NCBI GenBank assembly: GCA_018400515.1
Contig: JAGYMR010000005.1
Location: 1-31,534, forward strand
Length of the DNA: 31,534 bases
Direction of reading: 5' to 3'
Origin: Tangfeifania sp.
GTDB taxonomy: Bacteria > Bacteroidota > Bacteroidia > Bacteroidales > Prolixibacteraceae
Positions 16,391-24,809 of this stretch are shown here, piece after piece. The notes beneath the pieces are model-generated. The model saw nothing but the letters and a program-made list of their open reading frames with translations. It was not told the DNA's origin and searched no databases. The first letter of the stretch is position 1. Each line of letters opens with the position of its first letter. The translations under genes and the position numbers were made by a program.

Positions 16391-16738
16391 TTACTCCCAT
16401 AGCTGATCATTGATCATCCATTTTTCGACAAGAAGCGCGGGTTCTTTATCTTCAGTTCCCGGTTGAGCGGGGGAGTCAACCCACAGACGCTCATTAAGCA
16501 TCCAGTTTTCAATTTCAAGACTTGCCTCCGAATACTCCTGTGAAAAAAACGTGTTCCCTGCCGCTGAGCTGTTCCACGATTTTTCACTGACCATCCAGTC
16601 TTCCAGTTTCATTCTCGGCTCTTCCGTGTTTTCAAGGCTTGAAAGAACCGAATTCTCTGTTGGTTTTGCATGTGCATTTCCTCCCAGCAACAGGACGGTG
16701 AGGAAAACTCCGAAAAATAAGTGGTCTATTCTTTTCAT
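16391..16738 (-). CDS. Small secreted protein with three W-M...W repeats
   Basis: I do not recognise a characterised family. The 115-residue product has a signal peptide (1-24, cleavage after NAHA) and a mature part of about 91 residues. The mature part contains three copies of a short motif: KLEDWMVSEKSW (44-55), EIENWMLNERLW (75-86) and LVEKWMINDQLW (103-114). The shared pattern is hydrophobic-E-x-W-M-hydrophobic-[SN]-[ED]-x-x-W. The copies are spaced 31 and 28 residues apart by acidic, low-complexity linkers; the last copy ends one residue before the C-terminus. There is no lipobox and no membrane segment after the signal. It lies alone between two terminator-like regions with its own upstream AT-rich DNA, so it is probably a single-gene unit. 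The repeats could be short amphipathic helices or peptide ligands; that is speculation. Confidence 0.78.
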   Translation of the reverse strand: MKRIDHLFFGVFLTVLLLGGNAHAKPTENSVLSSLENTEEPRMKLEDWMVSEKSWNSSAAGNTFFSQEYSEASLEIENWMLNERLWVDSPAQPGTEDKEPALLVEKWMINDQLWE

Positions 16739-16756
16739 GGCGTAATATTTTTTGTT

Positions 16757-16784
16757 TAAAATTATTTTCTAAAAGTTAAACAAA
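16757..16784 (-). promoter_or_regulatory. Candidate promoter of the W-M...W repeat gene
   Basis: On the minus strand TTTG (16784-16781) is followed after 16 bases by TAATTTTA (16764-16757), matching the Bacteroidota -33 and, except for the last base, the -7 box. Spacing is one base below the usual range. It lies 19-46 bases upstream of the ATG. Confidence 0.35.
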
Positions 16785-16868
16785 GAAAGAATAAAAAAGT
16801 TTCCTCCGGCAGTGAAAATATGGGCGGGAAGTCATTTGGAGGGGCAAAGAGCCGTTGAATGCAGGATT

Positions 16869-17672
16869 TTAGGAAAGGAAAAGAACGCCTTCTGGAATTT
16901 TTTCAGGAAAACCGGCCGGCAGTTGGCAGAAGATTCCAAAGACTGCCGATCCGCTGCCCGACATGGAGGCATAGAGCGCTCCCTGTTCGTAGAGAAAATC
17001 CTTGCAATTTTTTATTTCCGGGTAGCGGGGGAGGATGCTTTTTTCGAAATCATTTACGACCTGGTTTTTCCATTGTTCCACCGGCAGGTGGGTAATATTT
17101 TTTAAGCTGAGATGCGGGCGGGCGGGTTGAACGTTCCTGTATGCTTCGCGGGTACTCACCGAACAGGCGGGTTTCAGCAGCACCAGTTGAAATCCGGTAA
17201 GGTCGAGTTTCTGGGGTTTCAGCCGGGTTCCGGTTCCGGAGGCGAAAGCCGGTTGGTTATCAATAAAAAATGGGCAGTCGGCGCCCAGTTGTGCTGCATA
17301 TCTTTTTAACTGTGACTTTTTCAGTCCCAGGGTGAAATAGTCATTCAACAGCCGGAGGGTAAATGCTGCATCGGAAGAGCCACCTCCCAGTCCGGCTCCG
17401 GGGGGTATTTTTTTGTGCAGGTGAAACCGTGCGGGGGGGATGTTAAAATCGATGTTCAGTAAATGCCAGGCCTTGAGGATCAGGTTTTCCTCCACCGGTC
17501 CGTCCACCGGGATGCCGGAGATTGTCAGGGCGGGTGTTTCCGAAGGGATCATTTCCAGGGCATCGGCAAGTCCTGCGGGAAAGAAGACGGTTTCAAGGTT
17601 ATGGTAGCCGTCGGGCCGCCGGGAAACGATATGGAGGCCGATATTTATTTTTGCATTCGGAAAGACGATCAT
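16869..17672 (-). CDS. ispE: 4-diphosphocytidyl-2-C-methyl-D-erythritol kinase
   Basis: Phosphorylates CDP-methylerythritol using ATP in the MEP pathway of isoprenoid synthesis; cytoplasmic. The 267 residues show the GHMP kinase layout: N-terminal FPNAKINIGLHIVSRRPDGYH with catalytic K8, the glycine-rich ATP loop PPGAGLGGGSSDAA (90-103), catalytic D132 in LGADCPFFI, and the C-terminal motif MSGSGSAVFG. It is slightly shorter than the E. coli enzyme (283) but complete. It begins 49 bases after gcvP on the same strand with no terminator between them, so co-transcription with gcvP is likely even though the two pathways are unrelated. The start MIVFPNAK matches the family's usual first residues. 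Confidence 0.95.
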   Translation of the reverse strand: MIVFPNAKINIGLHIVSRRPDGYHNLETVFFPAGLADALEMIPSETPALTISGIPVDGPVEENLILKAWHLLNIDFNIPPARFHLHKKIPPGAGLGGGSSDAAFTLRLLNDYFTLGLKKSQLKRYAAQLGADCPFFIDNQPAFASGTGTRLKPQKLDLTGFQLVLLKPACSVSTREAYRNVQPARPHLSLKNITHLPVEQWKNQVVNDFEKSILPRYPEIKNCKDFLYEQGALYASMSGSGSAVFGIFCQLPAGFPEKIPEGVLFLS

Positions 17673-17721
17673 GGGCCGGACGCATGTATTAAATGAACAG
17701 AAAAGGATTCATTGAGCTGTT

Positions 17722-20601
17722 TTACGCTTTATTGAACAGTTCATACTCTTCAGGAGAGCCGCAGGTGCACATCAGGTGGCGGTCGCCCCATGCATTATCG
17801 AGCCTGCCCACGGGCATCCAGAATTTGTTTTCTTTTAGCCATGGCCGAGGCCAGGCTGCTTTTTCCCTTGAATAGGGATGTTCCCAGTTATTGGAACTGA
17901 CCTGCAGTGCAGTGTGGGGAGCATTTTTAAGGACATTGTCTGCTTTATCTGCTTTTCCTGTTTCCACTTCTTTGATCTCTTCAAAGATGGTATTCAGGGC
18001 ATCGATGAACCGGTCAATTTCCTCTTTTGATTCACTTTCGGTGGGTTCGATCATCAGTGTGCCATGAACAGGAAATGACAGGGTTGGTGCATGGAATCCA
18101 TAATCCATCAGCCGTTTTGCTATGTCTTCCTCTGTTATTCCGGAGGAATTTTTCAGATGCCTGCATTCGAGGATCAGTTCATGTCCCACCCGCCCTTTTT
18201 CGCCGGTATAAAGGATCCCGAAATTTTTACTGAGTGCACGGGCGATGTAGTTGGCATTTAAAATGGCCAGTTTACTGGCAGCGGTAAGGCCGGAAGCTCC
18301 CATCATTTTAATGTATCCGTAGGTGATCGGGAGCACGGAAGCACTTCCCCAGGGGGCTCCTGCCACGGCATTAATTCCGATGTGCCCGTTGTTCATGACG
18401 GGGTGCGAGGGCAGAAATTCGACGAGGTGGCCGGCCACGGCGATGGGACCGACGCCCGGTCCGCCGCCGCCGTGGGGAATGGCAAAAGTTTTATGAAGGT
18501 TTAAGTGGCAAACATCGGCACCGATCACTCCCGGGGTGGTCAGTCCCACCTGGGCATTCATATTGGCTCCGTCCATATAAACCTGTCCCCCGTTTTCATG
18601 AATGATCTGGCACATTTCTTTTATGGAGGCCTCAAACACTCCGTGGGTGGAGGGGTAGGTCACCATGAATGCAGCGAGGGCGTTGCTATTTTCTTTTGCT
18701 TTGGTCCGCAGGTCTTCCAGGTCGATATTTCCTTTTTCATCGCAGGTCACCGTCACCACCTGCATGCCGGCCATGACGGCACTGGCGGGATTGGTTCCGT
18801 GGGCCGATGAGGGGATCAGCACCACGTTGCGTTGTCCTTCGCCCCGGGTTTGATGGTATTCGCGGATCACCATCAATCCTGCATACTCCCCGGCGGCTCC
18901 GGAATTGGGCATTAGGCTTACATCTGCCATTCCGGTAATTTCAGCCAGGTCACGGCGCAGCTCCTCCATCATTTCATGGTATCCGCGGGCCTGGTTTTTG
19001 GGCACGAAGGGATGAATGCCGTTAAATTCGATCCAGCTCAGGGGAAGCATTTCTGTTGCGGCATTCAGTTTCATGGTACATGATCCCAGCGGGATCATGG
19101 AGTGGGTGAGCGAGACATCCTTGTGCTCCAGTTTTTTTATGTAGCGCACCATCTCTGTTTCCGAACGGTATTTATTAAATACTTCCTGGTGCATAAACCC
19201 GGATTGCCGTGCAAAGCGGGGGTCGATTTGATTTCCTTCCGGGTATTCATGGACAATCTGCCCTTTTTTATTGGCAGCCCTGGCAAAAACTTCAAGGATC
19301 CAGGTCATATCCTGGCGGTTGGTGGTTTCATCGATGCTGAGGGCCACCTCCCCATTGGCGAAGTACCGGAAATTCATTTCCAGTTCATGGGAGAGCCACT
19401 CAATATCTTCCCGTTTTACGTGCGGGGGGAGTTGAAAGCGGATGGTATCAAAGAAATGTTTGTTCAGTTGCTGGTAGCCCAGTTTTTCAATTTCCATGGC
19501 CAGGAAGGCAGCGATATTGTGGATGCGTTCGGCAATCATTTTGAGGCCTTCCGGGCCCTGGTAAACGCCGAAAAATCCGGCCATGGTAGCCAGCAGGGCC
19601 TGTGCCGTACAGATATTGGATGTGGCTTTTTCCCGTTTGATATGCTGTTCCCGTGTTTGCAGGGCCATCCGCAGGGCACGGTTTCCGTCCCGGTCTTTTG
19701 TTATGCCGATGATGCGTCCGGGCATGTGCCGTTTAAATGCCTCGCGGGCGGCGAAAAATGCTGCATGCGGACCTCCATACCCCATGGGAACGCCAAACCG
19801 CTGGCTGTTGCCAAAAACGATGTCGGCCCCCCACTCACCGGGAGGTGTTAAAAGGACGAGAGAAAGCAGATCGGCAGCAACAGCAATCTTAATGCCTTTT
19901 TCGTGTGCTTCTTCAACCAATCCCGGGTATTCGGGGACCTCACCATCGGAGTTGGGATACTGGATAATGACTCCAAAAACAGCCTCTGTAAATTCAAATG
20001 CCCCTTTAGGCAGGATCTTCAGGTCAATGCCCAGGGGGGTGGCCCTTGTTTTTAAGACGTCGAGGGTCTGGGGCCAGGTTTTTTCATCGACCAGCAAAGT
20101 GTTTACCCCCGCTTTCACCATTTTCCGGGGACGCAGGTTGTGCATCATCATCATGGCCTCAGCGGCAGCAGTGGATTCATCCAGCAACGAAGCATTGGCG
20201 ATCTCCATGGCTGTCAGTTCACAAACCATGGTCTGAAAATTCAGCAGGGCCTCGAGCCGGCCCTGGGAGATCTCTGCCTGGTAAGGGGTATAGGAGGTAT
20301 ACCACACCGGGTTTTCCAGAACGTTCCGTAAAATAACAGCCGGGGTGTTGGTGTCATAATAGCCCATTCCAATGTAGGTGTTAAACACTTTGTTTTTATC
20401 TGCCAGACTCAGGATTTTTCTGAAATAGCGCCGTTCCGTCAGTCCTTCCTGCAACTTTAACGGCTCTTTCAGCCGGATGTCTGAGGGAATGGTTTCTTCC
20501 ATTAATTGTTCGATGGTGGTGGCACCGATAGCTTCCAGCATTTCCCTGATCTCGTTTTCACGCGGACCAATATGCCGGTTTACAAATTTGTCATGAGCCA
20601 T
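17722..20601 (-). CDS. gcvP: Glycine dehydrogenase (decarboxylating), P-protein
   Basis: Pyridoxal-phosphate subunit of the glycine cleavage system: decarboxylates glycine and passes the aminomethyl group to lipoyl H-protein. The 959-residue chain is the single-polypeptide form, with both the N-terminal and C-terminal halves that some bacteria split into two genes. Visible landmarks: NRHIGPRENEIREML at the N-terminus, YDTNTPAVILRN, LLDESTAAAEAM, LGSCTMKLNAATEM in the middle, and the PLP-lysine motif NLHKTFAIPHGGGGPG with K704. The glycine-rich GGGGPGVGPIAV follows. No gcvT, gcvH or lpd gene is in the window, so the rest of the complex is encoded elsewhere. Start MAHDKFVNRHIG agrees with relatives. 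ispE lies just downstream on the same strand. Confidence 0.97.
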   Translation of the reverse strand: MAHDKFVNRHIGPRENEIREMLEAIGATTIEQLMEETIPSDIRLKEPLKLQEGLTERRYFRKILSLADKNKVFNTYIGMGYYDTNTPAVILRNVLENPVWYTSYTPYQAEISQGRLEALLNFQTMVCELTAMEIANASLLDESTAAAEAMMMMHNLRPRKMVKAGVNTLLVDEKTWPQTLDVLKTRATPLGIDLKILPKGAFEFTEAVFGVIIQYPNSDGEVPEYPGLVEEAHEKGIKIAVAADLLSLVLLTPPGEWGADIVFGNSQRFGVPMGYGGPHAAFFAAREAFKRHMPGRIIGITKDRDGNRALRMALQTREQHIKREKATSNICTAQALLATMAGFFGVYQGPEGLKMIAERIHNIAAFLAMEIEKLGYQQLNKHFFDTIRFQLPPHVKREDIEWLSHELEMNFRYFANGEVALSIDETTNRQDMTWILEVFARAANKKGQIVHEYPEGNQIDPRFARQSGFMHQEVFNKYRSETEMVRYIKKLEHKDVSLTHSMIPLGSCTMKLNAATEMLPLSWIEFNGIHPFVPKNQARGYHEMMEELRRDLAEITGMADVSLMPNSGAAGEYAGLMVIREYHQTRGEGQRNVVLIPSSAHGTNPASAVMAGMQVVTVTCDEKGNIDLEDLRTKAKENSNALAAFMVTYPSTHGVFEASIKEMCQIIHENGGQVYMDGANMNAQVGLTTPGVIGADVCHLNLHKTFAIPHGGGGPGVGPIAVAGHLVEFLPSHPVMNNGHIGINAVAGAPWGSASVLPITYGYIKMMGASGLTAASKLAILNANYIARALSKNFGILYTGEKGRVGHELILECRHLKNSSGITEEDIAKRLMDYGFHAPTLSFPVHGTLMIEPTESESKEEIDRFIDALNTIFEEIKEVETGKADKADNVLKNAPHTALQVSSNNWEHPYSREKAAWPRPWLKENKFWMPVGRLDNAWGDRHLMCTCGSPEEYELFNKA

Positions 20602-20626
20602 TTGCCTGTTTTTGTTTAATTTATTG

Positions 20627-20634
20627 CAAGTATA
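20627..20634 (-). promoter_or_regulatory. Candidate -7 box of gcvP
   Basis: On the minus strand TATACTTG, one mismatch to TAnnTTTG, lies 26 bases upstream of the gcvP ATG and would give a leader of about 19 bases. No good -33 element is seen. No glycine-riboswitch-like structure could be discerned in this short leader. Confidence 0.35.
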
Positions 20635-20727
20635 AAATTTCCGGGAAACGAAAAAATGATTTTAATCCAGTTCTCTATTTTTGCTTTTTTATCCGGAGCA
20701 ATCCCCCTGCGGGGAGCTGAAGGCCTT

Positions 20728-21366
20728 TCAGGTTAAAAACGGATTGCTGTTTTTCTCAAAATCCAGGGATGTTTCCGGGCCGTGGCCGCAGAAGACTTTG
20801 GTTTCGCCGGGCAACCGGAATAATTTTTCTTTAATGTTTGTTATCAGGGTGTTATAGTCCCCGCCTGGAAGGTCGGTTCGTCCGATGCTTCCATAAAAAA
20901 GCACATCCCCGGCAATAAGGATGCCATCGGCTTTGGAATAAAAAACCACATGCCCGGGTGAGTGGCCGGGGACATGAATGACTTCCAGGGAGGAATCCCC
21001 CAGCAACAGGGGTTTGCCAGCTTTGAAAAACGAATCGGGTTGCCCGACCGGGGACATTTCAAAACCAAACATGGCTCCCTGTTCCACTGCCCTGTCAATC
21101 CAGAAGGCATCTTCGGCATGGACAATAAAAGGGATGTTGTAGGTATTCCGGATAAATTCCACCCCCATCATGTGGTCGAAATGGCCATGCGTGTTAGCAA
21201 TGAACTCCGGTTTCAGGTTGTTTTTTGAGATATACTCCCGGACTTCTTCCTGTTCCTCCGGGAAGTAAAACCCGGGATCCACAAAGATGCACCGGCCCGT
21301 CTCGTCGGCAATCACGTAGGAGTTCTCCTGTAACGGATTAACCATGAACTTTTTTACTTCTATCAT
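20728..21366 (-). CDS. MBL-fold metal-dependent hydrolase (glyoxalase II-like)
   Basis: A cytoplasmic metallo-beta-lactamase-fold hydrolase of 212 residues. The metal-ligand set is complete: THGHFDH (H60, H62, D64, H65), H135 in VPGHSPGH, D154 in IAGDVLF and H195 in FCGHGPET. N-terminal NPLQENSYVI and the SIGRTDLPGGD segment place it in the YcbL/GloB-like subgroup. Members of this subgroup often hydrolyse thioesters such as S-lactoylglutathione, but the substrate cannot be read from sequence. It ends with a short C-terminus and lacks the long helical substrate domain of classical glyoxalase II. pcm lies 165 bases upstream on the same strand. No sulfurtransferase domain is fused to it. Confidence 0.92.
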   Translation of the reverse strand: MIEVKKFMVNPLQENSYVIADETGRCIFVDPGFYFPEEQEEVREYISKNNLKPEFIANTHGHFDHMMGVEFIRNTYNIPFIVHAEDAFWIDRAVEQGAMFGFEMSPVGQPDSFFKAGKPLLLGDSSLEVIHVPGHSPGHVVFYSKADGILIAGDVLFYGSIGRTDLPGGDYNTLITNIKEKLFRLPGETKVFCGHGPETSLDFEKNSNPFLT

Positions 21367-21531
21367 ATAAATTGGAATTTTTATTTTTTCTAAGAAGGTT
21401 TTTTCCCGGATAAAAAAAAGCTTTCCCGGGATATAATTCTGCCCTTTCTTCTAAATGAGGAACAAAAGCAGCCCCTTTGTGTTTTTCAGGTTTTATTGCC
21501 CCGGGAGGGAAAAAGAACGCTATCCGGTATT

Positions 21532-22194
21532 TTATTCTGCTGTTCCTTTCAGTAAAGGAACAAAAACAAACCCTCCGTGTTTTTCAATTTTAAACTGGTC
21601 TTCCGAAATACGGATCACAACGGTCATTTCCTGCCGGTTTTCCCTTCCAACGGGAATGACCAGTCTTCCTCCTGTTTTGAGTTGTTGTTTTAATGCAGCA
21701 GGTATGGAGGAAGCACCTGCGGTTACCAGGATTTTATCAAAAGGCGCGAATTCGGGAAGGCCGGCGTAGCCGTCGCCAAAGAAGCAGGCCGGGTGGTATC
21801 CGATCTCCGGCAGGAAGGATTGTATTTTCCGGAAGAGCTCTTTTTGCCGTTCGATGGTGAAAACTTTTGCTCCCATTTCGAGCAGCACCGCTGCCTGGTA
21901 CCCTGAGCCGGTTCCGATTTCAAGGATTTTGTCATTTTTTTCCACCTGCAGCAGTTCGGTTTGGCAGGCAACGGTGTAAGGTTGTGAAATGGTTTGTCCT
22001 GACCCGATGGGGAATGCCTGGTCTTTATAGGCAAAATGGATAAAAGAACTGTCCATAAAAAGATGCCGGGGCACTTTCCCAATGGCTTCGAGCACTTTGG
22101 GATCCCTGATGCCTTTTGCTTTAATCCCTTCGACCAGCCTTTTCCGCATTCCCTGGTGGCGAAGGTCGTCATTGTTTTTTATCTCCTGCCTCAT
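21532..22194 (-). CDS. pcm: Protein-L-isoaspartate O-methyltransferase
   Basis: Repairs age-damaged proteins by S-adenosylmethionine-dependent methylation of L-isoaspartyl residues; cytoplasmic. The 220 residues contain the family motifs in order: RHLFMD, the substrate loop GSGQTISQPYTVA (64-76), the AdoMet-binding LEIGTGSGYQAAVL (91-104), the acidic FTIERQKEL, GDGYAGLPEFAPFDKILVTA and GGRLVIPVG. Length fits bacterial Pcm. The start at MRQEIKNNDD lies only eight bases from a perfect -7 box (22202-22209), so the mRNA may be almost leaderless. The gene is divergent from the Gfo/Idh-like gene at 22321 across 126 bases. Confidence 0.95.
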   Translation of the reverse strand: MRQEIKNNDDLRHQGMRKRLVEGIKAKGIRDPKVLEAIGKVPRHLFMDSSFIHFAYKDQAFPIGSGQTISQPYTVACQTELLQVEKNDKILEIGTGSGYQAAVLLEMGAKVFTIERQKELFRKIQSFLPEIGYHPACFFGDGYAGLPEFAPFDKILVTAGASSIPAALKQQLKTGGRLVIPVGRENRQEMTVVIRISEDQFKIEKHGGFVFVPLLKGTAE

Positions 22195-22201
22195 TCCGAT
22201 G

Positions 22202-22209
22202 CAAAAATA
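22202..22209 (-). promoter_or_regulatory. Bacteroidota-type -7 box of pcm
   Basis: On the minus strand TATTTTTG, exact match to TAnnTTTG, ends eight bases before the pcm ATG. Predicted transcription starts within a few bases of the start codon. The -33 position is not convincing. Confidence 0.4.
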
Positions 22210-22227
22210 GCCAATCGACCTGACATA

Positions 22228-22241
22228 AAAAGATATCTTTT
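22228..22241. repeat. 14-bp perfect palindrome between divergent genes
   Basis: AAAAGATATCTTTT reads identically on both strands. It lies in the 126-bp gap between pcm (-) and the Gfo/Idh-like gene (+), a position expected for an operator serving both, but short AT palindromes also arise by chance. Confidence 0.35.
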
Positions 22242-22309
22242 GTTACAATATTAACATTTATCGTTGATAAAATCATGCCTTTTTTATAGAAAAGCGGGTC
22301 TGGCGGCCT

Positions 22310-22317
22310 TATATTTG
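22310..22317 (+). promoter_or_regulatory. Bacteroidota-type -7 box abutting the Gfo/Idh-like gene
   Basis: TATATTTG is an exact TAnnTTTG match ending only three bases before the ATG at 22321. If functional, transcription would begin at or just inside the start codon, giving a leaderless mRNA. -33 is a T-run, not TTTG. Confidence 0.4.
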
Positions 22318-22320
22318 CAT

Positions 22321-23196
22321 ATGCTGAATCTTGGACTAATAGGAGATATTGAATTGCTGGAACCCTTCGCACACAAGATTCACGAACATCCGGAAATTCA
22401 CATTGCCGGGAAGTCGTCGGTTGGGATGAACGCTGATTCGGGCAGTTTTCGTTTTTCGATCCCCGAGTTTAACCGGATAGAATTAATTGAGCGCAGCGAT
22501 GCACTGATGATCAACCGTTTTTCCCTGCTTCCTTTTCCCATGCTGAGTGACATTATTAAAAAATCGAAACACATTTTTGCTGTTGAGTACCCGGACCTTC
22601 CGCCGGATGAGTGCAGGCAGCTGGCAAAACTGGCCACCGAGGCAAAGACGGTTGTCCGGATTACCAATCCCTTTTTCTTTCTCCCGGCCGTTCAATGGCT
22701 GAAGCGGAATCTGAAAAATCCTGCATACATTGACATTTCATTTTTTAAGCCCGGCAATGAAGGCCCGGAGGAGCTGATGCCTTTGCTGATGATGTTAACG
22801 GGATTCTTTCCGGAAATGCCCCGGAGGATTGCTGCTGTCTCTTTTCAAGTGTCTTCCGCCGCTACCGAATTCACCAATGTCCGGCTCGAAATGGGAGATG
22901 CATCGGTCGTGAATATTCAATTCGGGAAGGCCGGTGCTGAAGAAGTTTTCAAAATGGATGCCTGGTCCACGGACCAGGTTATTGCGTATGATTTTTCTGC
23001 CGGTCATTATTTCTGCAATGGAACACCTGTTCATCCGGATTTTGCTCCGGGGGGAGATGAGTTTAATGGGTTTGTGAAACAGATTTCCGGTAGAAACAGC
23101 TGCGCTTCCGGCCTGGAGGATTATATTACTGCCCTTCAGATGCTTCAGAAGATTCAGGACCGGCTGGAACAATTTTCGTTATCCCGTTCCATGTAA
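22321..23196 (+). CDS. Degenerate Gfo/Idh/MocA-like oxidoreductase family protein
   Basis: 291 residues. The fold order resembles Gfo/Idh/MocA NAD-dependent sugar oxidoreductases: an N-terminal beta strand and turn LNLGLIGDIE, a position like the family's 'x-x-V-x-I-x-x-x-P' (ALMINRFSLLPFPMLSDI), a central KHIFAVEYPDLPPDECRQLAKLA matching the usual 'K-H-V-x-x-E-K-P' region, then a beta-rich C-terminal part and a final helix EDYITALQMLQKIQDRL. Key features are altered. The dinucleotide-binding motif is G-L-I-G-D-I rather than G-x-G-x-x-G. The catalytic E-K-P lysine is replaced (V-E-Y-P). It may therefore be a non-catalytic or cofactor-less relative. An earlier TTG start would add residues before the natural first strand, so ATG 22321 is preferred. 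The sugar-transferase gene follows after 138 bases. Confidence 0.6.
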   Translation: MLNLGLIGDIELLEPFAHKIHEHPEIHIAGKSSVGMNADSGSFRFSIPEFNRIELIERSDALMINRFSLLPFPMLSDIIKKSKHIFAVEYPDLPPDECRQLAKLATEAKTVVRITNPFFFLPAVQWLKRNLKNPAYIDISFFKPGNEGPEELMPLLMMLTGFFPEMPRRIAAVSFQVSSAATEFTNVRLEMGDASVVNIQFGKAGAEEVFKMDAWSTDQVIAYDFSAGHYFCNGTPVHPDFAPGGDEFNGFVKQISGRNSCASGLEDYITALQMLQKIQDRLEQFSLSRSM

Positions 23197-23334
23197 AAAA
23201 CCTTTTTTTCTGCAATATTTTTTTGTTTCGGGCGTTCCATTTTCGAACGGCATGCCATTGATTGGCGATCGCGCATGAAAAGAGGCCTCTTCCGTGCGGG
23301 TACGCTCTGATTTTCCTACTTAACCGGCAAATGA

Positions 23335-24750
23335 ATGAATAGAAAAAGGCAGGTTGCAACGTATTTGATTTTTGATCTACTGGCTGCGGCGATGAGCTGG
23401 ACGGCCTTTTTTATTTACCGGAAAGAGGTCATCGAACCACAGCATTTTGGCTTTGATGTCCCGATAGAGTTCTCCGGTCGCTATTTTCTGGGACTGGCAA
23501 CCATTCCGGCCCTTTGGGTTTTATTTTACTACATCACGGGTTTTTACGACCATATTTTCCGGCGGTCGCGCCTCCTGGAACTGGGGCAAACTTTTTCCAC
23601 CACCGTTACCGGCGTGGTGGTGATCTTTTTTGCCCTGATCCTGGACGATTTTATTGGCAGCTACAAAAATTACTACCAACTTTTTTTCACCCTTCTCGGG
23701 CTGCACTTTTTCTTCACCTATTTTTTCCGGTTAATCCTGACCACAAGGACCATCCACCGGATCCATCAGCGAAAAATCGGATTTAATACCCTTTTGGTGG
23801 GGAGCAACCGGAAGGCGGAGAGGGTATACCAGGAAATGACCCGTCAGAAGCGTCCGGCAGGGAATCTTTTTACCGGTTTTGTAGGGATGAAAGGCAAGGA
23901 GGATCGTTTTCCCGGCGATCAGCTTCCCTCCCTGGGAAAGCTGGAGGATTTAAACGGGATCATCCGCCGGTATAACATTGAAGAGGTCATTATAGCCGTT
24001 GAGACAAAGGAGCATGAGCGGCTGAGTGAAATTCTGACCGTCCTCGAAAATCATCCGGTTACCATTTGGGGCATTCCGGACCTTTATGATTTTTTGTCGG
24101 GAACTGTAAAGATGACCTCCATTTACGGAAGTCCGCTGATAAAAATTTCCAATGGCCTGATGCCGGCGTGGCAGGAAAAGACCAAGAGGTTGCTTGATAT
24201 TTTATTGTCGGTGGTTGCTGCCGTGTTATTTTTCCCCGTTTTCCTGGTACTTGCGGTGTTTATAAAAGCAACCTCCCCGGGGCCGGTGATTTACAGGCAG
24301 GAGCGCATCGGGCGATTCGGCAAACCTTTTCATATTTATAAATTGCGCAGCATGGTGCATGGGGCCGAGAACGGCCGGCCCGAGCTGTCGGGCGATGACG
24401 ATGAACGGATAACCCCGGCCGGCCGTTTTTTGCGGAAAACGCACCTCGATGAAATTCCCCAGTTTTATAATGTCATCAAAGGGGATATGTCGCTCGTCGG
24501 CCCCCGCCCGGAACGAAAATTTTACATCGATCAGATTGTGAAAAAAGCCCCATATTACACCCACCTGCATAAGCTGAGGCCCGGGATTACCTCCTGGGGA
24601 CAGGTAAAATACGGTTATGCATCCAATGTGGAGGAGATGCTGGAGCGCCTTCCGTACGACATGCTCTACCTGAAAAACATTTCGCTTTACATCGATTTTA
24701 AGATCCTCATTTATACCCTGATGGTAAGCTTCAGGGGAAATGGGAAATAA
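23335..24750 (+). CDS. Polyprenyl-phosphate sugar-1-phosphate transferase (WcaJ/WbaP-like)
   Basis: Starts exopolysaccharide or O-antigen repeat synthesis by transferring a sugar-1-phosphate from a nucleotide sugar to undecaprenyl phosphate at the inner membrane. The 471 residues have four N-terminal hydrophobic helices (about 9-27, 49-70, 88-107, 115-136). Next come a CoA-binding/Rossmann-like domain (about 147-245, FNTLLVGSNRKAERVYQEM) and the C-terminal bacterial sugar transferase domain (about 281-470). The last has KRLLDILLS, the re-entrant helix (288-310), YRQERIGRFGKPFHIYKLRSM, DEIPQ (D372, E373) and GPRPER (389-394). It lacks a surrounding polysaccharide cluster; neighbours are housekeeping genes. 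The sugar (glucose or galactose) cannot be told. The ATG at 23331 is out of frame and stops at once, so ATG 23335 is used. Confidence 0.93.
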   Translation: MNRKRQVATYLIFDLLAAAMSWTAFFIYRKEVIEPQHFGFDVPIEFSGRYFLGLATIPALWVLFYYITGFYDHIFRRSRLLELGQTFSTTVTGVVVIFFALILDDFIGSYKNYYQLFFTLLGLHFFFTYFFRLILTTRTIHRIHQRKIGFNTLLVGSNRKAERVYQEMTRQKRPAGNLFTGFVGMKGKEDRFPGDQLPSLGKLEDLNGIIRRYNIEEVIIAVETKEHERLSEILTVLENHPVTIWGIPDLYDFLSGTVKMTSIYGSPLIKISNGLMPAWQEKTKRLLDILLSVVAAVLFFPVFLVLAVFIKATSPGPVIYRQERIGRFGKPFHIYKLRSMVHGAENGRPELSGDDDERITPAGRFLRKTHLDEIPQFYNVIKGDMSLVGPRPERKFYIDQIVKKAPYYTHLHKLRPGITSWGQVKYGYASNVEEMLERLPYDMLYLKNISLYIDFKILIYTLMVSFRGNGK

Positions 24751-24809
24751 TCCGGCCACCTGTGGACAGGTCTTTATCCGGGGGTGTTCAGAATGTCAGG
24801 GAGCTTCAT

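Noticed and set aside
19102..19851. 249-codon open frame on the plus strand inside gcvP
   Set aside because: Antisense to a fully conserved glycine decarboxylase sequence.
23262..23274. GCGATCGC octamer between the Gfo/Idh-like gene and the sugar transferase
   Set aside because: It matches the cyanobacterial HIP1 palindrome, but one copy in a Bacteroidota-like window is expected by chance.
24757..24772. ACCTG/CAGGT inverted repeat between convergent genes
   Set aside because: Only five base pairs and no U-tract on either strand; too weak to call a terminator.
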